Position numbers and translations under genes: made by a program
Assembly (NCBI GenBank): GCA_963921425.1
Contig: OY992834.1
Location: 24,503,923-24,567,922 of the forward strand
Source of the DNA: Dryas octopetala
Taxonomy: Eukaryota; Streptophyta; Magnoliopsida; Rosales; Rosaceae
Length of the DNA stretch: 64,000 nucleotides
Reading direction: 5' to 3'
Shown here: positions 11,542-24,520 of the stretch, piece after piece
Numbering within the stretch: the stretch's first letter is position 1
Layout of the letters: each line of letters begins with the position of its first letter
Notes under the pieces: model-generated
Seen by the model: only the letters and a program-made list of their open reading frames with translations
The model's database searches: none
Told to the model about the DNA's origin: nothing

Positions 11542-12044
11542 TCTAGTAGTGGTGCACGGATACGAAGAGGATCAAGCATGAGGGAATCACAACCAACACC
11601 TCCAGTAGCACCAAGGTTGTACAAAGTAGCTCAAGCACGCCAAAAGAGTATTAAAACTCTCTTTTCTGGAGGGTCAGTCAAAAAGGGGATACAATGCTTG
11701 ATCAGCAAGTTCTTTATTTATGAAAATGTTCCTTCTTCAAAAGCAGCATTTCATCATTTCAAAAATTTGGTGATAGGATGTCAACAAGCAGAAGTAGAAG
11801 TGGAACCTCCAACACCCTATCAGATACGCATCGGATATTTGGACCAGGAGTTTAAAGAAATGCAAAAGCATGTCAACAAATTGAAAACCGATTGGGCAAC
11901 TTATGGTTGCACAATCATGTGCGATGGTTGGACAGGTCCAACCAAATTGTCTATCATAAACTTCATGCATGGCCTACTCAAAAGAGATCGAAGACAGTAC
12001 TTCTTAAGTCTGTTGATTCTTCAGATCGCGTAAAGGATCATAAA
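11542..12044 (+). pseudogene. hAT transposase, DUF659-like segment
   Basis: The open frame resumes directly after the solo LTR with SSSGARIRRGSSMRESQPTP and runs to a stop just after 12030. It includes LFSGGSVKKGIQ, IRIGYLDQEFKEMQK and TDWATYGCTIMCDGWTGP, which match the DUF659 core of plant hAT proteins, including the conserved Cys-Asp-Gly-Trp acidic segment. The upstream 11416-11541 part of the same open frame belongs to the LTR and is not transposase. The frame breaks shortly after FMHGLLK. Confidence 0.8.
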
Positions 12045-13202
12045 TATATATATGGGCTACTGAAGGATGTAATCAGGAGGTTGGAGAGGAGAATGTTGTT
12101 CAAGTTGTGACGACAATGGTTCCGCATTTGTCAAAGCAGGGAAGAAGTTAATGAACAAATATAATGTGTACTGGACGTCGTGTGCAGCATATTGCATTGA
12201 TCTTATGTTTGAAGAGATGAGAAAAAAAAAAAATAGGTTACTAGTGTGATTAAAAAGACCAGGATGATCACAAATTTTATTTACAACCATAATTGGTTGT
12301 TGGCAAAGATGCGGGAGATCATCAAGGGAGATATTGTTCGTCTTGGTGCCTTCCGATTTGCTACAAACTATATTGCATTGGATAGTTTGTATGGTAAGAT
12401 GATGGGGCTTAAACAATTGTTCATCAATGATGATTGGCGTAGTAGCAATTTTCGGCGTTCAGATGCAGGCATGATGGTTGAATCTATAATCGTTGATCAC
12501 TTTTTTTAGCAACTAGTGCATATGGTTTGTTGTCTGTTTAAACCTCTCTACGTAGTTTTACGTACTGTCGACACAGAAGTGTATTCTATAATGGGATCAA
12601 TTTATGAGTTGATGCGTGTTGTGAAGGATGAGTTAGAAACAAAACAGGGTGCACGGTGGGTGATAAAAATGATCAATGATCGGTGATTCAAAACATTACA
12701 ACACAATTTGCATGCAACAGGTAACTCAATAATTTATTTGTTATTTTGGTTCCGCATTTTTTTTAATTTATTTAGCTTTAAATTAATTTACTATATTACT
12801 AATTATGTATTTCTATATTTACTTGATGCATCATGCATGCAGTCTATTATTTAAATCCTCGCTATTAATATAGACCTGACGTTGGAGATGATGGTGAACT
12901 TACGGATTGTGTACAACGTATTTTCCAAATTGGATCCCTATTCACCGAAAGTTGGCCAATTTGGAATTAAGGTGAAAATAACTTGCTAAAAGACCCATAA
13001 GAATCCTTACGAGAAATAGTAATACTTTATAGAATTTGATTGCCTTACATTACATATTTGATTGATATTGTATATTTGAATGATTTGTATTGTATCTAAT
13101 TAACATATTTTAAAAATGCGCGGAAAATGTTCAGAGAGCGAGCTGCAATTGTTGCTAGATTACGAATGTCTCTTAGTGAGTATACATTGAATTAACTTCT
13201 GG
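12045..13202 (+). pseudogene. hAT transposase middle part, frameshifted
   Basis: Recognisable pieces in several frames: the Cys-Ala block near 12180 (WTSCAAYCIDLM), KGDIVRLGAFRFATNYIALD (12246-12509), an LYVVLRTVDTEV segment (about 12546), a YYLNPRY motif (about 12846), and RERAAIVARLRMSLSE (about 13133-13180). These occur in the correct order for a plant hAT transposase. Stops and frame changes are frequent and an intron-like AT-rich stretch lies at 12720-12840. The sequence ends at a deletion junction with the LTR element around 13203. Confidence 0.75.
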
Positions 13203-13551
13203 TATGAGTGAACCAGCCCACAAGCAAACATAAACAAACAACATCATTTAGCAGTATGGTATATAAAATATCCTGCAATACCAATCCTGGAATTAACATC
13301 TAGGTTATCACACACATAAAATAGTGGCAACAACCATTATAATTCAGCATGAAATAATATCAAAGTAGATAAACAACCACATTTAAACAGTGGTAAAACA
13401 TCACCATTATCATCAATAATAAACAAGTAATGATATCTCAAACTCATTACAGATCACGCATCCACCATACAGTTTAATGATTATGATGCCATATGAATTA
13501 TATATCATGCACATTAATGCATGCGTACCTGGCATGTAGAAGAGGCAACAT

Positions 13552-16245
13552 GTAACGACCCGACCCAAAGTTGACTTTTAAAAATAATGGACTTTCATCT
13601 TTGACTTTGGGCACGTTGGAAAGCTCTTGAGTCCACGAGTTCGTAGACACGCGGCACGCGTTAATCGGAGCTACGGTTTGAAAGATACGAGCATTTGAAG
13701 GGAAGGGCAATTTTGTAATTTTGTAGGAGTGGGTTTTAAATACCCAAAAATCCAGAAATTTTTGGGGGGATTCTCTCACACTCTCTCTCCTCTCTCCCGA
13801 TACTCTCTCTCTCTCTCGCCCATTCAGTACCGCCGCCCTATCACCGGCGCGTGGGCGCGCGTCCGGCGGCGGATGGAGGCGGACGAAAGCTCTCCGAGCT
13901 CGCCCCTCCTCCCTCCTCCTTCCTCTGTAGATCGTTTAGCCCAGAAACCCCCCAAAAATCGAACCCAGTTCAGGCCGATTGGGCCTCCGGCGACGACTCA
14001 CATTTTCCGGCGGATTTGAGGGCGGCGACCACTTGGGTTTTCTTCCCCAGGCCCCGGCGAGTTCAGCCATGCCACTCCTTTGCTCCGGCGACCACCCCCG
14101 ATGGAGAAATGACGCGAAACAGGGCCGATCCTCCTCGCCGGCGATCTGCGTTTTCCGGCCACGATGCGACGCCGGACCCACTGGGTATCATACCTCTCGT
14201 CACGGCGAGTTCAGCGATGGTGTCCTCCTGCCCTGACGATGTCCCACGGCGGAGCAATGAGCTCGGGAAGCCAAGCCAGCCGCCGGCTTCCGCCGTCGAT
14301 TCCGGCGTTTCTGGCGACTTTTGGCCGTCGGTCCAGTTGACAAAATCGATCCTCTAGGTACGAGTAATCTTTCCCCTAAAGTGTTGATGTTCAATTTTGA
14401 GACTTTAGAAATTTGATTTTTAGGTTTACGTCTATTTTGAATATCTTGAAATCGGACGCAAATTTGTGATGTTTATGTGCAATTGGAGGTTCTATTATAT
14501 GATTAGGATTGTTTGGAGTTGAATTTGGGTATTTTTAAGTTTGTGCCGCCGCTGCCACCGTCGGCTCCGCCACTTATGGCGGCGGGTCGGGTGATTTTTC
14601 CTTGTCAATCAGCCTCCCCAGGACATCTAAAGGCCAATTCTAGGGTTTGTTTGCATATTGGTGAGTGTTTGTGTGTTGTTAGGGCTGGGCAGCCACCGTG
14701 CGTGGTGGTTACCGTCCATTTCGGTCGTTGAACGGAAGTTGTGAACTCTGAATATTTAAATGTTGGTGTCTGGTCTTAACAGGTACATGGGCTCGGGAAA
14801 TCTCATTCACGATGCCGTTATGCTGCCGGATTTGGTATCCGAGCAATGGCACCGCGAAGGATATTTCTGTCTTTTACGTAGATAAATGGTGAGTGAAACG
14901 TATCGGTCTTTTAATGTAGAGTACCGTTAATAAATCGTCGGTTTTGTGTGAATTGATGCTTTATGTTAAAGGAAGCCCAGTATAGGGTTCAGACCATGAG
15001 AAGGAATTGACGAAAATTGAGACTAAGGGATTAAGTGAGGATTTAGCAATTATCATACAATAGACTGTGAGTAGGAATGAAAAACAAGTGAGGAAGGGTC
15101 GTGAGTAGGGATCAATTTCAGAAAGGTTTCAGTATAGTTCAGGGTAGACTGTGAGTGGATCCTTGGTTTTCGAAATGTTTTGTACGTTTTATAATTTAAC
15201 TCTTTTCTTGATTTATTTGAGTATGGACAGTTTTCTGGAAAAAGGTTTTGGTATTATTTTGGGAAAGTTTTATTAATGAATTTCTGTCCTTTAGAAAATG
15301 AGTTTGAATCGAGCAGCTTTCACAATTTGAGAATAATTTTATTTAAGCGGATTTATGGAAAGATTTAAATTTCAGTTTTTATCTGGAGGAGTAGTTTTGA
15401 GAGGTGGTTGATTGAGATATACAGAAGCGGTTTCAACCGCCATACTAGTACCCCCTTCAGCAGGTACACAATTGCTCTGCACTCGCCTAGAGATGACTCG
15501 GCAGTGTATGACCAGCACAGGTATACAATTGCTCTGCACTCGCCTAGAGATGACTCGGCGGTGTATGACCAGCACAGGTGTACAATTGCTCTGCACTCGC
15601 CTAGAGATGACTCGGCGGTGTATGACCAGCACAGGTGTATATTTGCTCTGCACTCGCCTAGAGATGACTCGGCGGTGTATGACCAGCACAGGTACATAAT
15701 TGCTCTGCACTCGCCTAGAGATGACTCGGCAGTGTATGACCAGCACAGGTATACAATTGCTCTGCACTCGCCTAGAGATGACTCGGCGGTGTATGACCAG
15801 CACAGGTGTATATTTGCTCTGCACTTGCCTAGAGATGACTCGGCAGTGTATGATCAGCAGTTTCCCGGGTACTAGTGTGGCGTGAGATTTCAGTTTGTGG
15901 AGCATTTTGAGAAATGAAATTACAACAGTAAATATTTTAAATGACAGTTTCAGTAGAGTTTTGTGTTTTTATTTCAGTTATTTTAACAGTTTTACAACTT
16001 GAAAATACTATTAAATCTTCAGAGTTCGAACCACAGATTTGAGATGACTTAAAAGTGGATTTGAGAAATAGTTTTAAAGTTGGAGGGTTTCAAAGAGCGT
16101 CGTGAGTGAAATTGGATAGATGTTTGTTTGTACCGTGTGTTGTATGGCTTTTGTTCGTTAGGACTTGGGCTGGTTAGAACTTGGTAAGGTTTAGGCTTGA
16201 AGCTTGAGAAGGGAAGCGAGGATGATTATGACATGGGGTGTTTCA
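13552..16245 (+). mobile_element. Solo LTR, 2694 bp, target duplication CAACA
   Basis: It begins TGTAACGACCCGACCCAAA and ends GGGGTGTTTCA. CAACA stands on both sides (13547-13551 and 16246-16250). The undisturbed right LTR of the host element lacks this insert. It contains a CT-rich tract at 13765-13820, a GC-rich leader-like section to about 14350, a seven-unit 57-bp minisatellite (15464-15863) and CCCGGGTACTAGT just after it. Long open frames in the GC-rich part (13851-14357) are compositional and have no family. Confidence 0.9.
15464..15863 (+). repeat. 57-bp minisatellite, seven units, within a solo LTR
   Basis: The unit contains GCTCTGCACTCGCCTAGAGA, TGACTCGGCAGTGTATGACC and AGCACAGGTATACAATT and repeats every 57 bp. 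Units differ at a few positions only (GGCAG/GGCGG, TATACAATT/TGTATATTT), with alternation suggesting a two-unit higher order. Because 57 is divisible by three and stops are absent, long repetitive open frames appear on both strands; these are by-products. Confidence 0.95.
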
Positions 16246-16250
16246 CAACA

Positions 16251-17553
16251 TATGTATACCTGTAAAAATGATAGTGGACTTACACTAATCGATAATCAAC
16301 TGTATCAACTATTTCCCTGTCAGTAAAAACTGAACGGGTAGTGAGACGTCCTAACATTTGATCCTCAGATCACAACAACCTAGCTTACTCATAGAAGTAG
16401 TAATCATGCAGTTGTATAAATTACAACAATTGTCCCTGGGGAGCCACAACTCGCTAAGTAAACCCCATCGGTGGATTTAGGGGATCGAACCCAAAGTCAT
16501 CACTATGTAACCCTTCGTCTCAAGTTAATGGTCCAAACACTCAAACCTCATTAGTGTAATCAATTTATCAAATATTTATTTACATGCTCAATATCATGTC
16601 AACTTCTAATGCAATCTAAGTAGTATATCTAATAATCAATTCATTATTTATTGATTATCATGCTCAGTTGACATGCCAATTCATCATGCAAAATAGGCAA
16701 CAAATCAATCAATCATATATTAATTATATCTCTGCCCAACCTAGCACATTCTTTGTGTCTCGGCTTAAACGGCTCAACAAAGACACATATAAACAATAGT
16801 TATCCAACATACATTAATCGTCTTTACCGAGTAATTATTTAGTCAAATTATGACATCCAATTATGAGATACAATAGGGTCACACGCACTCAACAAACAAG
16901 AACTTACGTGAAGTCTCTAGAATGTACCCTAACTCATTTTAATTCACGACCAAGTATACGAAACAACCCTTTTATAATCCGGTTATTAAGTGTCTTATCC
17001 AATTCATTTTTATTTTACCAAGCAGGTATATTAACCTCAGTAGTTATCACCTTAACAGCAAAGAATCTCAACAATGATAATAAAATTTATAACATAACTT
17101 GAATAATAACAAGTTAAATGCCAAGTCAATGGCCAACAACAACACAATAATAAAACAGCTCAAACGAGCATCATCGGCAACTAAACGTTCCATCACAATC
17201 AACTTGTGTACCATTCAATTATGATATTATTTAAATGAACAATAACAATTCACCAAATCATACAAATTAGACAACAAAGGTCTAACAACAAAAACAACAT
17301 GACCGAAACAAGGAATCACCCACTTGGATTCTGAGCAAAACTCCACTTAGCTCGTACCACACGACCACCACCACCACACGAGATCCACCATCTAACTGTT
17401 CCGTTCCTCGAGGATCACGTAAAATGATTAAACTACCCTTATGACTTAACCGAAAGTCTAGGGTTTACTCAAACGTTATCTCAAAACTAAATCGATTATA
17501 TTTAGCAGATTAAATACGAATGCATGCCCTCGTCGGTAAAATACCAAACTAAG
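16251..17553 (-). repeat. LARD 3' LTR, central part
   Basis: Continues the alignment with the right LTR (about 22131-23380) after the CAACA duplication. Shared stretches include ACTCGCTAAGTAAACC, TTTGTGTCTCGGCTTAAACGG and GGAATCACCCACTTGGATTC. No gene; short open frames occur in both LTR copies and simply reflect shared repeat sequence. Confidence 0.8.
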
Positions 17554-17561
17554 GTTTTGGG

Positions 17562-18752
17562 TAGAGGCGGACGTGGGACAGAAGAGGACAAGACTGACCT
17601 CATCCCATTCCCATCTCATGATTTTGGTTCGGGATCAGTACGGGACGGGATGAGGGTTTTGAGATTTTGGTACCATCTCATCCCGTACTAAACTGGTTTG
17701 GGACCATTCTAATCCCAGACAAAAAAATGAAATAAATTAATTAATTATTTCCTTTAATAGACATAATTTGCAGACTAATATAATTCCAAATGAAATTAGT
17801 TATGCGCAGCTAAAGACGTTAAAAGGAATCCTTGGCCCTTGCCACTAGATGGACTATAATACTCAAGCTGACCCATTTGCAGAACAAACAACACTTAGAA
17901 ACAGTAGGTATTAAGTTCCTTGAATATAATTATATGGGGACTACCAAATAAATTTTAGAGCACCAAAGATCTCTCAATTATGGTTGATTGGGGAATATAT
18001 ATTTTATTTTGCTTCACCATTAGCATCACTGCATCTTTCGTAGCTAAGAAGATGCAGAAAGGAATATTTCAACACTTGAAAAGTCTACACACACTACTTC
18101 ACAGAGACTTTTAAGATGGTAAAAAATACAAGAGGAGAAACAGAGAAAATGTGGGGGAGGGAGACGTGACTAAGCAGACAAAAAAAAAAACCAAATCCAT
18201 GATGAAAGGTAACATTAAACCCAATATTTCATCATTGACAGAAAAAAAAAAAACTGTAATTAAATAATAAAATTGATGCTCTTAGCCCTATTGCTTTGAA
18301 AACAGCATCCATAACAAACAGTGAGTTGCAAAGAACAACCAGTTTAATGTCAAATCAAAGTATTGAAGAACAATATGTCAGTATTACCAGACAAGTGTGC
18401 TTTCGTGATAGAATGTATGATCCCAGAAGTTCTTCTTTGATCACTGCAACATTTCCAGCAAACAAAAGCTCTGAAGAGAAAATCACCGATATGGAGTGGA
18501 ATTCACAGTTTTAAGCAGTAGTCAACAAGCACAACGTAAGGAAAACTAATTAAATTTTTAATTAAATTTTAATTAATCGGTACAGGACGGGCCCATCCCA
18601 CTATTGAACCTTCAGATCACATCCCATTTAGGATCGGTACGGTACAGGATAGGTATGAGTTTTGAAAACAGAAAAATGGAACGGGACCAAACGATACAGA
18701 ATGGCATGAAACGGTATGATTTTGTTTTTTTTGGTCTTAATGCCCACCCCTA
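17562..18752. mobile_element. hAT-type MITE, 1.19 kb, near-perfect 8-bp target duplication
   Basis: The ends are TAGAGGCGGACGTGGG and, read inward from the right, TAGGGGTGGGCATTAAG, an imperfect inverted repeat of the TAGRGGYGG type known for hAT. Flanks are GTTTTGGG (17554-17561) and GTTTTTGG (18753-18760), 8 bp with one mismatch. The homologous site in the right LTR (about 23376-23395) is uninterrupted. Subterminal sequences repeat words such as GGTACGGGACGGGATGAG and their complements. No transposase. Confidence 0.8.
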
Positions 18753-19879
18753 GTTTTTGGTTCAACAACCAAAATGACATATGGTTAAAGATTCCCGAGC
18801 CAACATACCTGTTAAAACCAGACAATCAACCATTAATAAGAGGATTCACAACTTGGTAGTTCAATGGCCGGAATAAGAGTCGGCCGACACGTACGGTGGT
18901 TGCCCACCACTTAGATTTCACAAACAATAACCAAAACCAACCCAAGACAACAACTAACTTGGAATTGGTCTTAGGGTCTTCAATTGAACAGAACAGGGTC
19001 AAATAACCATCAACCCGCAACCACAAGTGGTGAACTGATGGTGGCAGCAGCGGCACAACTTGGAAACCAATAATTTTCACAATTTCCCTGCTCAATTACA
19101 ACCTAGGCACTTTAATTGGATTAAAAACATTTCAGAAACAACTCAATTTGACTCAATTCAAAGAGAACCCGAAATGGGTTTAAAACCCTAAAATCAAACT
19201 TCACAATTGACAAGCAATACTATATGGGTTTTGAAGCCCATGAGGAGAGGAGTTTAGACGCCCATAAGGAGAGGAAGAAAACCCACCAATAAATTTAGTG
19301 ATCGGACCACCGGAGTGGCCAAAATCGGCAAAGGAAGCCGCAGTGGAGCTGGGCTTCTCCAGCGTTTTTTGCACACAACAGAGGCTGTTCGGCGAGCTAG
19401 TTGGCATAGGTGGGTTGTCCAGCACCTAGGACCACGTCGGTGGCCTTGCGCCGCTGGGAAACTAGCCGGAAGGGCTACCTTCTGTGGTGAGGCCGCGTGC
19501 GCATGGGAGAGGGAAGAGAGAGAAGAGAGCACACGGAGAGAGAGAACTCAGAAAAATGAAATAAATTTTATGATTTTGGATATTTAAAACCCTTAAATGC
19601 ACAATTACAAAAATGCCCCAACTTCAAACGTCCGTATCTCTCAAACCGTAACTCTGATTGACGCACGGTTCGCGTCCATAGACTTATGGACTCGACACTT
19701 GTCCAACAAATCCAAGTTCAAAATCAAAAGCCAAATAAAACAAAAAGTCAACCTTTGGGTCAAACTAATTTTAAAACAAAATTTAAAATTAGCCCACAAC
19801 CTTTTATTTCTTAAATAAATTTCCAAAAATCTCAACATAAATTTCCACATAAAATTTGAAAAATTTATGAGATCTCACA

Positions 19880-21322
19880 CTCTACCCCCCTTAAAAAGAA
19901 TTTCGTCCCCGAAATTCCCAAGGAAAACACAAATGGTAGAAGTGGAGTGCACAAAATCCTTGAACAAGTAACAACTGTCAAATTCGAATAAAGTTCGTAC
20001 AAAAAGAGTAAAAACAAGATAGAATTGAATTTCACTTCCAAAGAAGTGGATGAAGAATAGGTGGAGTTTGCTCAAACTAAACTCTCACATAACTTTTCCA
20101 AACTCTTGCCTCGTTCCAAAAACTGAGCCCAAAACAAAACTTGATCTCATGGTGGTGACAACCCTTTCTAAGTTCAAACGAACTCAGTGTACACCAAACT
20201 CACACAAAACTAGTTGTGAGTTTGTACAGAAACTAACGTGTAGCGTCATTGCACAGTAGACCAAGTCTCGATCCGCTCACAAACAACCTGCAGTGATCAA
20301 CAATCGTCCCGCAAAACCTTTAAGTTCTTAATCTCGTAAATCTAATCCATCACTGAATTAGATTCACGCACTGATCCCTAAGGAAATTGCGGGTACCTGA
20401 CACAATTCCCTTAGCATGTTATCTAGCGTAAACTATATTCAATAAATCAAAACCTTCATTCTCGAGTATCGGGATCCGGTGATCAGTCGTTTCCCTTAAC
20501 CTTAGCGAGAAATCTTGATTACATGAATATAGATGTCGTGTTCTCACTGACTCTCATACTCCAAACACAACTAACTAACTATTCAAACTCTTGGAGTACG
20601 ATACGCTCAACTCGACGTATCACTCGGTTTCACGTAGTTGATATCTTTTGATGCTTCAATCACAACTTTCAAGGAAGACTTCATACCAACAAAGGTACTG
20701 CACTCGTGCAAATACGAGGGTTTTCACCTTGACCAAAATCAAACCAAGCAATCACAGTTGCAATAATAATTAAACAGAGCAAGTCCAAGCTCAACACAAC
20801 AAAGCACAGTATAACGAGTGCAATTAATCACAATTAACAAAATGCCAAAGGAAATCAATTCAAAGATTTCTTAAATACATGTGTAAGTCAAACTCATAAA
20901 TGCACCCAAGTAAAACATTTTTTTTCAAACCACTTCATGGGAAAAAAGCAAGAATGCCTCACCTTAAGTAAAATGATTCTGCTCAACCAGAGAATCGTCA
21001 ATAAAACATGTCGGTCAAAACCAAAATAAACAAGTATGCACACATACTTCAGTCTCAAATGTAACAAATGAAAACTTTGTTTCAAAACCAGTACTCAACT
21101 CACAAGGAAATCTCATACCTTTGAAATTTCTGAATAGCAAGCGAGGAGATGGGAATCAATAGGCAACCAGCCACAAAACATTTCACAACTCATTAACTCA
21201 ATTCGAAACACTTTTGAAAACAATCCCAAATCATTTCAAATTCCTACTCTATAGACTTATACTCTGATTCCACTTTTCTTTTCAAAACACACTCCAAAAT
21301 CCATGCTCTGATACCATTTTTC
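19880..21322 (-). other. Internal region of the LARD-like element
   Basis: About 1.44 kb with no gag-pol domains. It contains the inverted polypurine tract (CTCTACCCCCCTT at 19880), the short GNFGDEILFK coding tail next to it, and the primer-binding site complement GCTCTGATACCA at 21305-21316. The rest is A-rich on the plus strand with no recognised domain. Confidence 0.75.
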
Positions 21323-24300
21323 TGTGACGCCCCAAACCACGGCTTAGAAAATTTAAGCACCTGACAACGTCATATTGACCATTCAACCCTAGAAGAAATT
21401 ACCAAACTCCAGTAACCTGCTTTTAGAACCAAACAATCAATGTAATTAAGGCTTAGATTTAAAAAAAAATATTGGGTTGGCCGGATCAGAGATAAACTAT
21501 GCAGCAGAGTATAAGAAACTAAATACTTTGGATTAAACCAACCCCCAAGATTACATAAATTAATTGTAATCTCCACAAATAGTTTCGAATGTTAATGAGT
21601 TGAAATAAATACAAAGATACTCTTTTAAAAACAAAAGAGAAATCAACTTCTAGATTGCCCATCACAAGATCTCCTCCATGCTGCCTCCACAACATAACTA
21701 CTCTGCAAAACAAATCGATGCACCGTTGAATGGTGCACCGGGTTAAAGAACAAACCGATAAGCTATAAAGCTCATATGGGTGAACCAGCCCACAAGTAAA
21801 TAGAAATAAACAACATCATTTAGCAGTATGGTATATAAAACACTCTGCAATACAAATCCTGGAATCAACATCCAGGTTATATATCACACACATAAATAGT
21901 TGTAACTATCATAATTCATCATGAAATAATATCAAAACTGATAAACAACCACATTTAAATAGTGGTAAAACATCACCATCATCATCAACAATAAACAAGT
22001 AATATATAGTATCTCAACCTCATTACAGATTCAAGCATCCACCAGACAGTTTAATGATCATTATGTCATATGAATTATATGTCATGCACACCAATGCATG
22101 AGTGTCTGCCCTACAGAATAGACAACACATGTATACATGTATACAAGTACAAATGATAGTGGACCGACACTAACCGATAATCAACTATATCAACTACCTT
22201 TCTGTCAGCAAAAACTAAACGGGTAGCGAGACGTCCTAACATTTGATCCTCATATCACAACAACCTTGCTTATAGAAGTAGTAACTACGCAGTTGTATAA
22301 ATTAAAACAACCGTCCCTGGAGAGCTACAACTCGCTAAGTAAACCTCACCGATGGATTTAGGGGATAAAATCCAAAGTCATCACTGTGTGACCCTTCCTC
22401 TTAAGTTAGTGGTCCAAACACTCAAACATCATTAGTGTAATCAATTTATCAAAATATTGATTTACATGCTCAATGTCATGCTAACTTCTAATGCAATCTA
22501 AGCAGCATATCCAATAATCAATTCATTATTTCTTTATTATCATGCTCAGTTGTCATGTCAATTCATCATGCAAAATAGACAACAAATCAATCATATATCA
22601 AATTATATATCTGCCCAACCAAGCACATTCTTTGTGTCTCGTCTTAAACGGCTCAACAAAGACATATATAAACAATAGTTCTCCAACACACATTCTTTAC
22701 CGAGTAACTATTAGTCAAATTATGACATCCAATTATGAGATACAATAGGGTCATACGCACTCAACAAACAAGAGCTTACGTGAAGTCTCTAGAGTATACC
22801 CTAACTAATTTTAATTCACTAACAAGTACACGAAACAACCATTTTATTAATCTGGTTATTAAGTGTCTTATCCAATTCAGTTTTATCTTACTAAGTAAGT
22901 ATATTAACCTCAGCATTTATCACCTTAACAGCAGAGAATCCCAACAATGATAATAAAATTCAAAACATAACTTGAATAATAACAAGTTAAATGGCAAGTC
23001 AATGGCCAACAACAACACAATAATAAAATAGCTCAAACGAGCATCACCGACGACTAAATGTGCCATCATAATCAACTTGTGTACTGTTCAACTACGGTAC
23101 CATTTAAAGGAACAATAACAATTCACCAAATCACACAAATTTGACAACAAAAACCACAAGACCGAAACAAGGAATCACCCACTTGGATTCTGAGCAAAGC
23201 TCCACTTAGCTCATACAACGACCACCATTTCGTTCCTCGAGGATCACGTAAAATAATTAAACTACCCTTATGACTTAACCGAAAGTCTAGGGTTTACTCA
23301 AACGTTATCTCAAAACTAAATCGATTAGATTTAGCAGATTGAATACGAATTCCCTCGTCCGTAAAATACCAAACTAAGGTTTTGGGTTCAACAACCAAAA
23401 TGGCATTAGGTTAAGGATTCCCGAGCTAACGTACATGTTAAGACCAGACAATCAACCATTAATAACATGATTTACAACTTGGTCGTTCAATGGCCGAAAT
23501 AAGAGTCAGCCACCACGTACGGTGGCTGCCCACCACTCAGATTTCACAAACAGTAACCAAAACCGACCCAAGACAACAACTGAACTTGGAATTGGTTTTA
23601 GGGTCTTCAATTGAGCAGAACAGGGACAAATAACCATCAACCCGCAACCCAAGTGGCGGAGCCAACGGTGGTAGCGGTGGCACAACCTGGAAACTAATAA
23701 TTTTCATAATTTTTCAACCCAATTACAATCTAGACACTTCAATTGGATGAAAAACATCTTAGAAACATCTCAATTTGACTCAATTCAAGGTGAACCCGAA
23801 ATATGTTTAAAACCCTAAATTCAAACTTCACAAATTCCTCACAATTGACAAGCAATACCATATGGGTTTTGAAGCCCATGAGAAGAGAAAGAAAACACAC
23901 CAATCAATTTGGTGATCGGAACACTGGAGTGGCTGGAATCGGTAAAGGAAGCCGCGGTAGAACTGGGCTTCTCTAGCGTTTTCTGCGCACAACAGAGGCT
24001 GGCCAACGAGCTAGAGGGCAGAGGTGGGTTGGCCGACACCTAGGGACCACGTCGGTGGCCTTGCACCGCTGGGAAACTGGCCGGAAAGGCTGCCTTCGGT
24101 GGTGAGGCCGCGCGTGCATGAGGGAGGGAAGAGAGATAAAAGAGCACATAGGGAGAGAAAAAAGTGAGGAGAGAGACAAAAATCAGAAAAATGAAATAAA
24201 TTTTTTGATTTTTGATATTTAAAACCCTTAAATGCGCAATTACAAAAATGCCCCAAACTTTAAACATTTGTATCTCTCAACCCGTAACTCTGATTGACGC

Positions 24301-24515
24301 ACGGTTTGCGTCCATGGACTCGTGGGATTGAGACTTGTCCAACAAGTCTAAGTTCAAAACCAAAAGCCAAATAAAACAAAAAGTCAACCTTTGGGTCACA
24401 CTAATTTTTAAAAAAACTTACAATTTAACCCAAAACCTTTTATTTCTTAAATAAATTTCAAAAAATCTCAAAATAAATTTTCACATAAAATTTGAAAAAT
24501 TTACGAAATCTCACA
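21323..24515 (-). repeat. 5' LTR of the LARD-like element, 3193 bp
   Basis: On the minus strand it runs from TGTGAGATTTCG (24515) to GGGGCGTCACA (21323). It is the complete partner of the interrupted left LTR and shows what that copy looked like before its two insertions. It lacks a CT microsatellite as long as those in the solo LTRs but has the GA-rich patch at 24120-24180. Confidence 0.85.
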
Positions 24516-24520
24516 ACACT

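Larger units (their letters stand above)
13203..19879 (-). repeat. 3' LTR of the LARD-like element, truncated and interrupted
   Basis: It aligns with the right LTR from GTGAACCAGCCCACAAG onward. Two insertions interrupt it: a solo LTR (13552-16245) and a hAT MITE (17562-18752). With these and their duplications removed about 2.78 kb remains, close to the 2.75 kb of the matching part of the right LTR. The first ~450 bp (+ strand left end) present in the right copy are missing. Confidence 0.8.
13203..24515 (-). mobile_element. Large non-coding LTR retroelement (LARD-like, gypsy-type), minus orientation
   Basis: Two related long LTRs (left 13203-19879 including inserts, right 21323-24515) flank a short internal region of about 1.44 kb. 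Read on the minus strand the 5' LTR ends at 21323, followed after 6 bp by TGGTATCAGAGC (21316-21305), the initiator-methionine tRNA primer site. The 3' LTR begins at 19879 directly after the polypurine tract AAGGGGGGTAGAG. The only coding trace is a GNFGDEILFK tail just before the polypurine tract, a common C-terminus of gypsy pol. With 3.2 kb LTRs and almost no coding sequence it fits the LARD class and depends on proteins from elsewhere. The left LTR has lost about 450 bp at its outer end together with part of the hAT target, so no target duplication can be scored; ACACT follows the right end. Confidence 0.8.

Noticed and set aside
13851-14357. A 168-codon open frame in a GC-rich stretch
   Set aside because: It lies in the leader-like GC-rich part of a solo LTR; overlapping frames are open on both strands and no protein family fits.
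15464-15863. Regular repeats that could suggest a CRISPR array
   Set aside because: Units are contiguous 57-mers without unique spacers, inside a plant LTR.
15372-15905. Repetitive open frames (up to 177 codons) on both strands
   Set aside because: They are generated by the 57-bp minisatellite, whose length is divisible by three and which lacks stops.
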